Origin: Argentina anserina
Taxonomy: Eukaryota; Streptophyta; Magnoliopsida; Rosales; Rosaceae
Reading direction: 5' to 3'
DNA length: 64,000 nucleotides
Assembly: GCF_933775445.1 (NCBI RefSeq)
Contig: NC_065875.1
Coordinates: forward strand, 1,612,001-1,676,000
The notes under the pieces are model-generated. The model was not told the DNA's origin. It ran no database searches and saw only the letters and a list, made by a program, of their open reading frames with translations. The number at the start of each line of letters is the position of its first letter. Within the stretch, counting starts at the first letter, position 1. A program made the translations under genes and the position numbers. Of the stretch, positions 47,890 to 59,371 are shown piece after piece.

Positions 47890-48417
47890 GGTCCCATTTG
47901 GTCATGAGTTTTTGTCAAATAATGGGTTTAAATTCTCAAATAATCTAACTGAGGTGATTGATAAATAGAAATTGTATATGATTATATAAGAATTTCACTC
48001 ACACCGAGATAAATTCTAAAAGCTGCAAACTAGAGCTTTTGATTCTGGATGAGAGATTATAATCTATCACCTTATTACTACACTTTTTTAAACTCACCAC
48101 GCTTTTATACCAATATTCATCAAACACTTCAAGTACTGACAACTGATTTTTCTGACAGCTTAGCTGCAGCTAATTATAAAAAACTCACATCGGGGCCAAA
48201 CTCACCCTCAGACTAAGTTTGACTCAGATTATGAGCTTAAATTTGCAAATAATCTGACCAAAGTTTTTAGTGAATCAGTTTATTTTATAAATTTACGAAC
48301 TCCAATACAGCTTTTAGTCAAATTATGAAAGCTGCAAAATGAATCTTTTAGAAGCTGCTTGTGATTAAATATGCAAATACATATTTTTCTAATCGCACAT
48401 CGGAGCCAAACTAGGCC
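47890..48417. mobile_element. TTA-flanked MITE, apparently a double copy
   Basis: Flanked by TTA on both sides (47887-47889, 48418-48420). Ends GGTCCCATTTGG and, reversed, GGCCTAGTTTGG. A 3-base TTA duplication and this end type fit PIF/Harbinger (Tourist-like) MITEs. In the middle (about 48188-48230) a right-end-like GGGGCCAAACTCACC is followed by a left-end-like AAGTTTGACTCAGATTATGAG, and both halves contain CTCAAATAATCT/GCAAATAATCTGACC. Two related units seem to have fused. Confidence 0.7.
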
Positions 48418-48420
48418 TTA

Positions 48421-49079
48421 GTCTTTCTTAGTGTTCCTCCCCACTACTTAGTCATTTCATGTCTTCTACGACGTGTTAGTGGTGTTAAACCCTTGAGTTA
48501 CAACTCCAACCTCCCACATCTACTACAATGTGGTCTACAAGCGCCGGGTGCTTCACCCTGGTTCTTGGCCAAATCGGGTTTGCAAGTCTTCATTTGTAAA
48601 GATGGAAAACTATTTTCGTCTATAGGTACTATTGCTTTGTATTGGGGAGTAAACTCTATGCGTAGAGATGATGTGACTCCAATTCTAACGGTTCTTCCAG
48701 AGTTCCAGGATTAGATAAGTCGAGATTCTAAACTTAAACATGAAGATTGACCTAAAGTTAGAGTAGCTATGTATAAACTTAAATTAGTCCAAACGAAAAT
48801 GAGCATGCATGTTAATGGAAAGTAAAGCACAAAATTCCTAACATCAATCTTATAATAGGTTGACTTTTGTAGAAATTGATACAGCTACTGGAAAATAAGA
48901 TGGGATTTCTCAAATAAGTGTCACAATTGCATATAAGGTTATGAGAAGAAACAAAAATATCGATCTTAGATTCATGGACAAGTAAATCCAAGCGAAACCA
49001 AGTCCTTGCAGAGTCAAGTAGTCAACTACTCTATAGTCTCAAGCCAGTCGTTTAGCCGATCGCCGAGTACGAAATCCCT
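48421..49079. other. Upstream region of bHLH gene
   Basis: No gene. The frame 48493-48714 (+) has no domain. Confidence 0.45.
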
Positions 49080-49164
49080 TTGACCAAAACGATGGTATTT
49101 GACCACGTGTTTAATGCTTTTTTTATTCTGAAATAAACCCAGTACATGAGACGGCTATATATAT
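49080..49164 (+). promoter_or_regulatory. bHLH promoter: W-boxes, G-box, TATA
   Basis: Two TTGACC W-box cores (49080-49085 and 49099-49104), the second overlapping a G-box CACGTG (49104-49109), then TATATATAA (49156-49164), about 100 bases before the start codon. W-boxes are WRKY targets and the G-box is a bHLH/bZIP target, which would fit stress-responsive or self-regulated expression. That is inference from motifs only. Confidence 0.55.
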
Positions 49165-49265
49165 AATATATTTCTATCTATATATTAACTGCATGCACGA
49201 ATTGAAATTTAAAATTCCCGCACAACTTTGCTCTCTGTCTCTCAATCGAAAGCAAGAACAAGAAG

Positions 49266-50737
49266 ATGGACCAGTTTATTCGTAAGGCATTGGAGGGTGA
49301 TCTCTTCTGGTATGAGAATCCTCCAGTTCTGAATACCAGTGCCTTTGTGCCTTACAGTGAAGTTCCTCAATCAGGCAAGCCTCGGAATTTAGGGTCTAAT
49401 TCCATGAACATGAACAAGAGGATGCTCCAGTTCTTGCAGACGAGTCGTCCACCTTCGACAGATGATGTCGACATCGGAGAGAAGGAGCACGGCAGGGAAA
49501 AGGGTTTTCGCCACATGATCAATGAGCGAATGAGGAGGGAGAAGCAGAAGCAGAGCTACTTTGCCTTGCGTTCTTTGCTGCCCAATGGAACAAAGGTATG
49601 TAAGCAATTTCGGTAGACATTTATAGAGCCTTGATAAAATACAACAGGATACTCATTTTCTTTTTCTGGGTTTATTATATTTGCAGAGTGATAAGAATTG
49701 GATTGTGCAAGTAGCGACCACGAACATTGAGCAGCTGGAGAGGCAAAAGGAGGAGCTGAGAAAGCGAAACATGGAGCTTGAATGGATTTTGGGCAAAGAG
49801 AGATCAGTAAAATGGAGCAAAATTAGATTGCGGGTGGCCAACCCTACTTCAGGAGTTGATTCTATGATAGAGGTTCTAAAGTGCTTGACAAGTTTGGGAT
49901 TGAAGACCAGGAATATTCAATCAAATTTCTGTCCCTATGAGTTTTCTGCAGAAGTGGAAATTGAATCCAAGGTCCTGTCTTTTTCTCTCTTCATAATCTA
50001 CACGCATAAGCACAACCCATATTATAGTAGCTCAATATTGGAGAAATTATAATTGTCACGCATCCTGGTTTTAAATTCTTGGTTATTTTTCTTATTTTAG
50101 TGAATGTTACAACAAAATGAAGGGTACATATGATAGCTAGGAACAGAAAATGTGAATTCTGAAAATAAGAAGTTCCGTACCATAATCCTAAATTAAGATA
50201 ATTTATTAATTAACTTGCATATATTTCACCACAGAGACACCGATTCTTAATCATCAGAAATTTATTGGCTTTTTTTATGATTTAGGTTCAGAGTATTCAA
50301 TAAAAACGAATGAATGAATAAACTTTTTTTTTAGAGAAATTTATGTCAAATTTGACTAGTAGCAGACGAAATCTACAAAATTGTGAAGAGACACCCTTAA
50401 TCAACCGAATAAGAACCTAAATTCCAAAATTTTAGGGATGGACCATTATTATGCTTGGCCGAGAATGACAACCACGGTTCCAAAGAAGCTAGCTTGGAAT
50501 GGTGCGTACATGGATTAGAGATACACCAAGAACAAGTCTTAATCCCAATTGAGTACTAGATCGAGCTACGACAAAATAAGCACACCAACAACTAGGTCTT
50601 CCGCTTTCGTATATATAATACTAAAAGTCTCTTTCAATGGGTGACAGATCGGAGCTAGTGTGGTAGAAGCGGCAATGCAAGAGACACTATATGAAGTTGA
50701 GAGGAAACTTCAATCTTCATTTCCAGGAAGCAGGTAA
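49266..50737 (+). CDS. bHLH transcription factor, 3 exons, ~234 aa
   Basis: Exons 49266-49595, 49687-49971, 50648-50737; all introns are phase 0 with GT/AG borders. The bHLH domain spans about residues 80-140: FRHMINERMRREKQKQ keeps the His-Glu-Arg (H5-E9-R13) pattern for E-box/G-box contact, followed by helix 1 (SYFALRSLLP), loop (NGTKSDKN) and helix 2 running into a Leu-rich coil (IEQLERQKEELRKRNMEL). The last 80 residues (IRLRVANPTSGVDSMIEVLKCL...AEVEIESK IGASVVEAAMQETLYEVERKL) look like an ACT-type dimer domain. Intron 1 splits the loop. It resembles the bHLH92-type group in layout, but subgroup assignment needs a tree. Helix 2 has Trp in WIVQVATTNI where small polar residues are usual. 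Nuclear regulator; targets unknown. Confidence 0.88.
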
Positions 50738-51217
50738 ATTAAGCGAACAGGAGATTGTTCTGGCTAGGCAGCTTCATTGGAACCACTCTGGATACTTATG
50801 GAGTTATATAAACATTGTTAATTGGTGAAATGAGCACAATTATCATGTGGAAAATTAATGGGTCGATCAAAAATTTTCTCATGCATAGGCTTGACGATTT
50901 TCAACCATATTTATGGCACGAATTTGACTTGACTACTATATTCCTGCCGGTCCCTTTCACCTGGTTATTATCTAGTGACCATGGGAAATCTGTACGATCA
51001 CCATTAGATTAAACTCATTTTAATCTAAGGATCGAGTTAAATTTAATTAAAATATATTGTTTTGTAGTTGTTAATTACTATATTCTATCCATCCAATCGA
51101 CCCAGGTTCTCTTTTTTTCCATTCAATTCAAGTTCTCTTTGATTTATAATATGCACGTGTTCTTCAATTAAATAGCTTTCCTTCTCAATTTCCTTTATGC
51201 CAATCAGGGTTCTTTCT
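50738..51217. other. 3' flank of bHLH gene
   Basis: AT-rich; contains the bHLH 3' untranslated region. Frame 50815-51012 has no domain. Confidence 0.45.
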
Positions 51218-54200
51218 AATAAGGACCATGTCACACCCCGGGATTATTTCCAGTCTTGAAATGCAGCAGTAATCGTCGTAGATTTAAATTAGTACCAATC
51301 AATACGGGATCATATGCATTAACAACGTCAACTTACGACTATAAGGCTATGTGGATAAGTAAATAATAACAAATTTGGGTTAAAAAAATGAAGCTCAATT
51401 TACCGAATAAATACAAATAAGCGGAAGGTAGCAAATAAAATGAAAATTCAAGTATGACATGAGAAAAGTGCGTCATCATAATAAATACGGGCAAAAAACA
51501 ACAACCACATGACTGAAATAAAAAGTAATAGAGTACGCGTCGTGCAATTATTGAAATAGAAATTGAGATCGGGTAAATAAGAAGTCACACCGGAAGTTGA
51601 CTCCTTGGTATCGAAAGTGAACCACGACGGATGCAACGCCACTAGCATCTAACCCAAGTACTCGCAAACTGGCTTCCAGGTACCTGAAAAGTAGGGTGAG
51701 CACTCGTCCTCGCTAACTCAATGCGGGTGAGACGATCCAACCGTAGTTAGGTTATATAAATATAACAGTATATACATACACCGTTAGCGTAAAAACACGT
51801 AACGAAAGTCTAACCGAGACTATAACACGTCTCGTAAGTTTAGGGCAAGTCAAGTAAAATCATGCAGATGTAAATTATGCAACTCGGCACGAAATAACAA
51901 ATACGTTGATGAGGTATATCCAACCCGACCGGCTCTAAGGTTCGCCTTCAAGCGAACCAAGAGCTAATAATGTACTACGGTACCAGACATCAGGACATGG
52001 TTATCACCGTAGTAATAAGTCACACGGTGCCGGACATCAGGACACCGGATTCACCGTGATGGTGCCCGGACATCAAGATGCCGGATTCCCCATATAATAT
52101 TAAAACATATGGTGCCAGACATGAGTACACGGTTATCACTGTAGTAATAATCATGCATAAAATAAAAGGGTCAGTCTCGAGACAATATGAACATAGTAAA
52201 GTGCCAATGAATGCAACATGCGATAAACACGTATAGCACATAAATTTTATGTATAGAAACTCACTAACCCGGAAGGTATCGGCTCACCCTAGCGGGTGGC
52301 TCACCCTACCTGATATAGTAGTGTCGAAGTATGCGCCCCAAGTCACACTCCTCGTGCTCCGCGTAGAATCGCGTTCCGCAAACAAGTCTCATAGCTAAAC
52401 AAATAAGGAAAAGGGATAAGTGAGTGTCACGACGTTTTTAGTCAATTTGACTAGTTTGACTACTCGAGTCAAGGTTTCAGGATGATTGGTTGATTTTTCT
52501 AAAGATGAGTGTGAATTTATTTTATAGATATTCATATCTTAGATTTAAGACGCGAATGATCAATAAATGTAAATCTTAAATTTATTATTCAGGCATTTAA
52601 ATCGCTCACGCTTAAGAGTTCTTCGATTTCCAATTCAGGCGGAAATGGAGTTTAAGGTTTAACCATAAAAGCGAAAGGTTATTAATTTTCCTTAATCCGA
52701 TTTAAATCGAGAAACTTAAAGGTAAAATGGTTGAAATGAGATTTAAGTAAAATTAAATTAATTACTGTTTGGGTAAAATATTAACTTTTTAACTTATTTA
52801 CTACTAGGGAAAGACCGTAATTATTGAAAGTCAACATGGGTATTTTGGTATTTTCATGACGATAGTAAAACGGTAAAAGGGTAATTTTTCCATGGTAAAA
52901 CCAGAAAAATTACCCTTCTTCTCCGACAACGTTTTCCGGCGATTCTCTCCGTCCAAACTGAACTAATATCAACATGCAAGTATACTAAAAGAATCGAAAC
53001 AACAATTCGAACACAACCATACTAAAAACAAGAGGATTCCAGTTTGTCTAATACCTCCACGATGCACCGAAAAGAGATCTTGTTGGCCCTAATCTTCTCC
53101 ACCACTGATCCGAGCTACGGGGGCATTGATCTCGCCTCCCAAACGTTCATACTGCCTCTCCAACCTTCACAAAGCTCCCGAAAACCGAAGCTCGCCTCCA
53201 GAATCGAAGAAAAAGGTCGTCGGAGTCGGCCGGAGACAAAACCTAGAAAACAATGGGGTTAAGGCTTGGTTTAATCACAAATCGAAGGATAGAATAGTTT
53301 TCGAATGAAAGGCAGGCCAAGAGTTTACCAGAAAAGAGGAAGGAATCGCGTCGGGGTCCAAAACCTCGTCGGAGGCTCGTCAGTGTCGTATTGCTCGATT
53401 TCGGACTCACCGGAGGGTGGCTTGAATCCGACATGCAAGGACTAGGTCTTGAAGAGCTTGAGGAGAGAGAGAAAATGGCGGTCGTCTCGTGGCCATTGGT
53501 CAAAGGCAAGGCCTTTTCTGGGTTTTTTGAGAGAGATGAACAAAGAGAGGGTGTGGGGAGGAAGGAGAAAGAAGGGAGAGAATAGAGGAAAATGGAAGAA
53601 AAAAAGAGGGAGAGAGAATTGTGTGTGGGAGAGCCTAGGGTGGGCTCTATCCTTTTAAAAAAATCAACGGCCCATATTGCACAAATGAGATTAAGGGCAA
53701 GATTTAAAAATACGCGAAATGTAATTTTTGAAAGTATAATTTAAAAACCGTTAATTTTGTAAATGCGTAGAAAATTAACCGAGCGTCGGAAAAATATTTC
53801 GTGAGTACTAATGTGCTCGTGACAATGCATAGTTCAACACAAAAATAAGAAACCAAAAATTTGAAATTTCGAAAGAATGTCGGTTTCCGTAACAACAATG
53901 CCAGAAAAATAAAAGAATTTTTTTTGGGGGCTCAGAGACCATCTTATTGAGTACTTGTTTAGCACCTTTTTTATTCATCCATTTTTTTTATCTTATATTC
54001 ATATCTCGACCAATTAATTTGTAGATATATTTATCAATATATCATCGTTGTACATTTTTGTCCAAATTAAAAATAGTTAAGACATTCATAAATGTGATTT
54101 ACTCATTATGAACTTGAACAATTCATGTTAGACAATATTGATCAGTTCACTAATTTGATCTATTTTAATATCTTAACAATTACTAAATTAGCTGAAATTT

Positions 54201-54320
54201 TGTATAAGTAATCTACTTATATAGACCTAAAATCTAAATAGTTGAGATGAAATAAATATCACTGAAAAATAAGTTTAATTAACAATTAATTAGAAAGTCC
54301 TCAACAAGATGGTCCTTATT
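51218..54320. mobile_element. MITE split by an LTR-like insertion
   Basis: Left end AATAAGGACCA (51218-51228) continues after the insertion as TCTTATTGAGTACTTG (from 53942). Reversed, the right end reads AATAAGGACCATCTTGTTGA (54301-54320). Taken together the inverted ends match over about 25 bases with two or three differences. Without the insertion the MITE is about 390 bases and AT-rich, with no coding capacity. Superfamily undetermined. Confidence 0.7.
51229..53936. mobile_element. 2.7-kb solo-LTR-like element
   Basis: Bounded by the exact 5-base duplication GACCA (51224-51228, 53937-53941), confirmed because the interrupted MITE end becomes continuous when it is removed. Starts TGTCACACCCCGGG; the other end reads GGGGGCTCAGA, so the expected terminal CA is altered. 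Contains a degenerate GGTGCCGGACATCAGGACA/CCGGATTCACCGTGATGG repeat (about 51980-52140) and a GC-richer segment with AGAGAGAG tracts (53.1-53.65 kb) like the leaders of the other long LTRs. No retroelement domains. Small frames inside are not genes. Confidence 0.65.
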
Positions 54321-54675
54321 GAAAAATTGATCCTTCATCTAAGCTCCTACTTCTCCTCTTCTAAAAAATTGAGAATATTTTCCTTTTCAAAAAAAAAAAG
54401 CAAAATTGAGAATATTTCAAGAAAAAAACCAAACTCCTCTTGCCCAAAACCTAAGAATTTGATATCTGTAACCTTCTCTTCTCTATACCTAGATTAAGTG
54501 AAGAACCTAGATCTCATTTTGCCCAAATTAAGACCCAAGATAGTGCCTCCATGGGAACCGTCGTCACAAGGTCGACGACATAATTTCGGTCTCCACCTCT
54601 TGCATCCTCCCCTACGCATAACTTGTTGTTATCAGGTAATCAATTAAGCTTTGTATTTAAACCTATATTTGGCAA
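54321..54675. other. No gene recognised
   Basis: AT-rich flank; a 62-codon Lys/Ser-rich frame (54309-54497) has no domain. Confidence 0.5.
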
Positions 54676-55313
54676 GACCACGTGACATGGTAGGACAAGT
54701 GAGCCATGCCTACAATTATATTACCGCAGTTGAATATATGTGGCTTCAATATGGCATTGGTCGTGGTTGTGTGTTATTATTCGCGGCCCAATATTGTATT
54801 GATGGCATTGGCCGCAATCATTTGGTATTGGTCGCAGCTCGAAGGTATTCTACGATTGCAATAAATATGTACGCAGCTAATTAGCTATGGCGTATTAAAC
54901 ATTCATAAAGACTAATTGTCAATTTCATGAAGTCGTGACAAAGCTTGGAGCTATCATCCTGAATGCCCGACCAGTGCATTGGCTAAATAGTCGCAACGTC
55001 TTCAAATGCATTTAACGGTAGCATGAACCATGTTGCATGGTAGGACAAGTGGGCCACGCCTGCAATTACCGTAATTGAAATAGTCACCGCTTCAATATGA
55101 CATTGGCCACGGTCATGTGTTATTGTCCGCGACCCAATATTGTATTGACGGTATTGGCCGCGATCGTGTGTCATTGTTCGCGACTCAACGTTGTACTACT
55201 ATTGCAATTAGTATGTCCGCGTGGTCTATGGCTTAGAACATGGTGATATTCACCATGAATGCATGACCAATGCATTGACTAATTAGCTACAACGTTCTCA
55301 ACTCAAATTAGTG
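54676..55313. repeat. Direct repeat, ~280-350-bp unit x2
   Basis: Unit 1 (about 54676-55028) and unit 2 (about 55037-55313) share GCATGGTAGGACAAGTGRGCC, CCCAATATTGTATTGA and TGAATGC...GACCARTGCATTG in the same order. Inside each unit a shorter phrase with GGCATTGGYCGYGG-type cores recurs several times (GGCCGCAATC, GGTCGCAGCTC, GGCCGCGATCG). A CACTATAAAAGGG box follows at about 55336. It could be the upstream part of an LTR; no borders found. Confidence 0.7.
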
Positions 55314-55574
55314 GTTATTGGCAGTTTTGTCTTTCACTATAAAAGGGACCAATGAGTTGGTGGTAGTTGACCAAAAATGCCCAGCACTATTTCAAGTTCT
55401 CTTTCAATACAATTCTATAATTCATAGCACTTCAATCTCATTGTGTTTATCTTTATCCTTTATTTTACTGGTATTCATCTATCTTTCATGCACTTTACAT
55501 TATCGTTCTTTATGTTTTTACTTTATATTTATTTGCATATTCTTTATATTATTTAGGTTAAGTATTAAGAAAAT

Positions 55575-55968
55575 AATTAATTTCAGTTTACCCCCTTAAA
55601 TTTTACATTCAAAATCAGTTCACCTCTTAAATTTTTATTTTAATCAGTTCACCCCTTATATTTTCAAATGACATAAAAATGACAAAATTCAGATTTTTAT
55701 ATGGATTATATAGATAATTATGCTATGAGATCTAATTTTAAAGCTTTAGTGTTGTTGTAAGATTATTGAAAATTTTGTTTTGGTTTTGCATATATGATTT
55801 AAAGCCTTATTTTGATAGTTTTTGATCGGATTTTAACTAAGAAAATCTGAATTTTGTCTTTCTTTGATGTCATTTGAAAGTATATGGAGTGAACTGATTA
55901 AAATAAAAGTTTAAGGGGTAAACTGATTTTTGTTGTACAGTTTAGGAGGGTAAACTAAAATTAATTCT
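55575..55968. mobile_element. Fold-back MITE, ~394 bp
   Basis: Left arm (55575-55705) and right arm (about 55840-55968) are inverted copies over about 125 bases: both contain AATCAGTTYACCYCTTAAA, TTTTATTTTAATCAGTTCAC, TTTCAAATGACAT and GACAAAATTCAGATTTT. The centre is AT-rich. No coding capacity. Target duplication not resolved. Confidence 0.8.
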
Positions 55969-56280
55969 TATGAAAATCACAAAGAATCACCATCACCATC
56001 ACTTTTACAACATTTATCCATGTTAAAGTTCTTATATCTAAGGCATTGAGAACCCCACTACTGAGAGTAAACATTCATCGGCTCACAATCGTTCGATTAG
56101 AAGTTAGAGCTATGCAAATAATTACAAAACCTCAATTGGGTCATTGGGCGCGAGTTGGCACGCTAGAACACGTGTAGCAATAAAAGATTTGGGCCTATCA
56201 TCCTGGGTCTTTATCTCATCCCACTTCCTATAAGCCTTGTATATACACTTATATAGCAATTCAAGTAGACATCAGAATTG

Positions 56281-57806
56281 GAGGTCGTGGCAACATAGCA
56301 TAATCTGGGTTTTCCGAAATAAGAGATAGGCTCAAAAGGGTCTCGTGATGGGCCAGTGCTGCCTGCAATAGTGTTGGGTCAGTAAGGGCCTCAATTGGGA
56401 GATAATTGAGTGAGTGGGGCCCAGTCCTCGATGGGCCTTCATCAGGCGGAGAAGAAGGATATAGATAAGAGCGGCCCACTTCAGCGGCAACCATGTCATG
56501 CAGAGTTAATTCCAATGCCAGTTGAGCATCTACTTCATCCGAAGGAATCTGATTCTGTAGGGTTGACGTGTCCTCCCTTGGGTCCGGGAATAATTTTGCT
56601 TTCCCCTTCGAGGAACGCTAAGGACCAGCGAGTTGCACCACAGGTGATGTGTCAGTCGGAGAGGAGCTGTTCTGGGCGGCAATGACTGACACTGGTGAGC
56701 GCTCGATGTTATCCCGAAAAACCCTAGCTGGGGCAGGGGGAGAGATCGTCGGCCGCCGATCAACTTCCATAAGACCATCCAGGTTTGGTCGGATCGTGAT
56801 TGAGCTCTGAACTAATGTACATGGAAAACGGGTAGGAGCTTGCACAATTCCCCCACGCCAAACAGGTGAATTCGGAGCAGGAGTAACAGCTGGTACCGTG
56901 CAAGTAGTTAAGTCCATTAGAACTTCATCCATAGTTCTAGGATGACTAGAGGGAATGGGCAACAAGTTAAGTTGTAGTAGAGCTCGGTTGTTGGCTTGAG
57001 ACCACCTATCAGTGCGGTATGGAGAGCTAGTTGGTCCAGCAGATCGAGTACGCTCTCTATCTCGGAATGTTTCCGGGGTAGTTTGACGGCGAGGAGAAGA
57101 GATTTTCATATCTGATCCGATCTTATCCTCATTAGGGTGTCTGGGAAGAGGTACTGTGAAATAGTATGGCCAATACGACTACATCGAAAACATATATCTG
57201 GGAGGCATTCATACCCAATAGGAGCCCAAGCTTCCTCAGTTATTGACCAATTAAACTTAAAACCCAGCAGAAGAGGCTTTCTCGAATCGACTTCGACGCG
57301 GAGACCGATGGAGTTTGGGGAGGCGTCAGGGCTTTCAGGATCATCCAATTCCAGAATATGCCATATCCGACTCCCAATGAAGTGAGCATTTGCCAGGGTC
57401 ATAAGGTTGCGTGGAAGACATTGAATCCTTGCTCTGAAAGAGATGAGATGGAAGGGGATGTCTTCCAAACGACAATCAATCGGCCAATGATGAACAACAA
57501 AAGTGCACCTGTTCACAGTCCATGGACCACAGTAAATCACTTGGTCTTCTGCATCAGCAGTGGGAGCTGTAATAGCAAAGAGGGCGCCACCACGGATGGG
57601 TTCAATCGTGAAAGAGCCAAACTCCGCCCAATGATCTGCCAGGGTTTGCTGAACATTCCCAGGATGATGGGGTTTGATGGTGATGACATACCCAACCAAC
57701 TGAGTTCCAGTGTCTGATCGAGTAGCAATCGGATTAAGATGGATAAATAACTCCCCGTTTCGCCTTCTGTGTTCCGAGGAGGACGGTATTCATTGTTGGG
57801 ATCCAT
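56281..57806 (-). pseudogene. LINE ORF1, N-terminal part, inverted
   Basis: Likely start at 57804-57806 (MDPNNEYRPPRNTEGETGSY), a frameshift, then a DUF4283-type domain (57699-57200: VGYVITIKPHHPGNVQQTLA ... VIYCGPWTVNRCTFVVHHW), then a CCHC_4 zinc knuckle DICFRCSRIGHTISQY in which the last Cys is replaced by Tyr. A Pro/Ser-rich linker follows (57109-56618), then HDMVAAEVGRSYLYPSS...PDYAMLPRP. ORF1 proteins bind the LINE RNA. At least two frameshifts, so not functional. Confidence 0.8.
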
Positions 57807-58267
57807 GGAGAAAGGGTGAGGTTGGGTATGGGAAATGAGTTGCAGAGAAGTAGGAAAATAGTATGGATGTGGGGATTGATTTTGCATGGGAATGAAGAGA
57901 GCTAATGGGGCGGTGGATAACTTGCGTTGGATGGAGATTGTGGGTTGGACATGTGTACTCATGTAAAAATGGAAAGAGATGACAAGCAACTGGGGTAATG
58001 GATATCGATGCAAGAAGTTACAGGGGGAATGATTCCAGTAATTGTGTGAAGAGGTGAGACCCAGCAGTGAAGATCCCAGAAGGGGCCGATGGATATAGAA
58101 ACACCTAGAGAAGATGGATGCTAGGTGTAACAAATAGATCGGTAACCCAGAGATCACATGCAACAGGACGAGATGGAAATTGGAAAATCGGATTGGTGAA
58201 GCGCACGAGGAGCGATAGGAGATGCTCACGAGGAGCGAGAAGCTCTCATCACAGAATTTGCCGGAAC

Positions 58268-58767
58268 CACCTCCATGGTCGCCGATGGATACTTTCACCA
58301 AATTAGTGGATCAATTTCAGAATCTCAATTTGCGGAAGCGCATTCTAGAAGTGTTTGAGGAATCCAATTTGGTCACTAAAAAGAAAAAGGCAAATCATAC
58401 CCCTACCTACCTACTCTCGGCTCCCCGAGCTCTAACGACTGTTCCTCGCGGCCGGCGCGATCGCCCTTTTTCCTCAGCTATTCATGGCCGAGGATGGCGG
58501 GGTCGTCCTCGTCGATTGCCTGTCACTGGTCCGATTGCATCTCCCCCACAATGCCCTTCTCCCCCGACTTCATCCCCTCTAGGTTCAATTAACTCTTCAC
58601 TTGTTACCTCTCTTAGTGATGCAACTGTTGAGACTTTGCTTCCAAGTTCTTCAGTGCACTCGGAAGAAGTTCAGGTGAGCAATCAAGTTTCAGTTTCAAC
58701 TGATGTTATTTGCCCGATATCTGCGGAAGGTTGTGGAGGCTGGCCTGCAGCCTCGAGCTCCCCATGA
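58268..58767 (+). pseudogene. LINE ORF1, C-terminal part, sense
   Basis: Open reading MDTFTKLVDQFQNLNLRKRI, a KKKK basic patch, an Arg/Gly-rich stretch (RGRRDRPFSSAIHGRGWRGR) and a Ser/Pro-rich tail ending WPAASSSP before the ORF1-ORF2 spacer. It would continue the inverted N-terminal part: the end of that part and the start of this one share ACCTCCA. Assignment rests on position before ORF2 and basic composition. Confidence 0.6.
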
Positions 58768-59371
58768 ATTACATGATTAAGCTGGGCCACAGTCAGGGAT
58801 CGATGTGGGCTCTTTCTTGGCCGGCTCTTGATCCTGAGCTACTTTTTTGGGCTTCTCTTACACACATCAGAGTGGCTCACCTACTGTATATATGGTTGTT
58901 CCTTTTGCTGCAACCTTATGCTAATGTCTGTTTTTTTATCCCCTACACAGGGGACGGTTGTTCTTTTGTAATGCAGTTTTTGGCCGTTTGGTTAATGTAG
59001 ATAAGGCCTCTTGTTGCTTATGTAGTTTGTTGTAAGCTGGAAGTTAGATCGGTTGGATGGCGGTAGCTTTTGTTTTGTAATTATTCTGACTGTCTCACTG
59101 ATCTTACTTCGGTTACTCATGCTTTAGAGATTTTCTCCTGTAATATGGAGCACTGCCACAGAGCTCCACTTGTACCTTTTCAATGTAGTGACTTGTTCTA
59201 CTTGGTGTGGTACTTATGTTATGGTATTACTGAAGCTGTGGTTTATATTACCTGGAAGTTGATCATACTATTGCCTATCATTATGGCATTACTGTGGTTG
59301 TTTCTGCATTATCCTAGTTTTGTTTCAAGGACTGAAGTGGTGGGTACCGTTGCGACGGCCCACCACGATCA

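Noticed and set aside
53044..53658. Short Lys/Arg-rich frames
   Set aside because: Part of the purine-rich leader of the 2.7-kb LTR-like element.
57537..58301. 254-codon minus-strand frame
   Set aside because: Only its last part (MDPNNEYRPP...) fits LINE ORF1; the rest is LINE 5' sequence open by chance.
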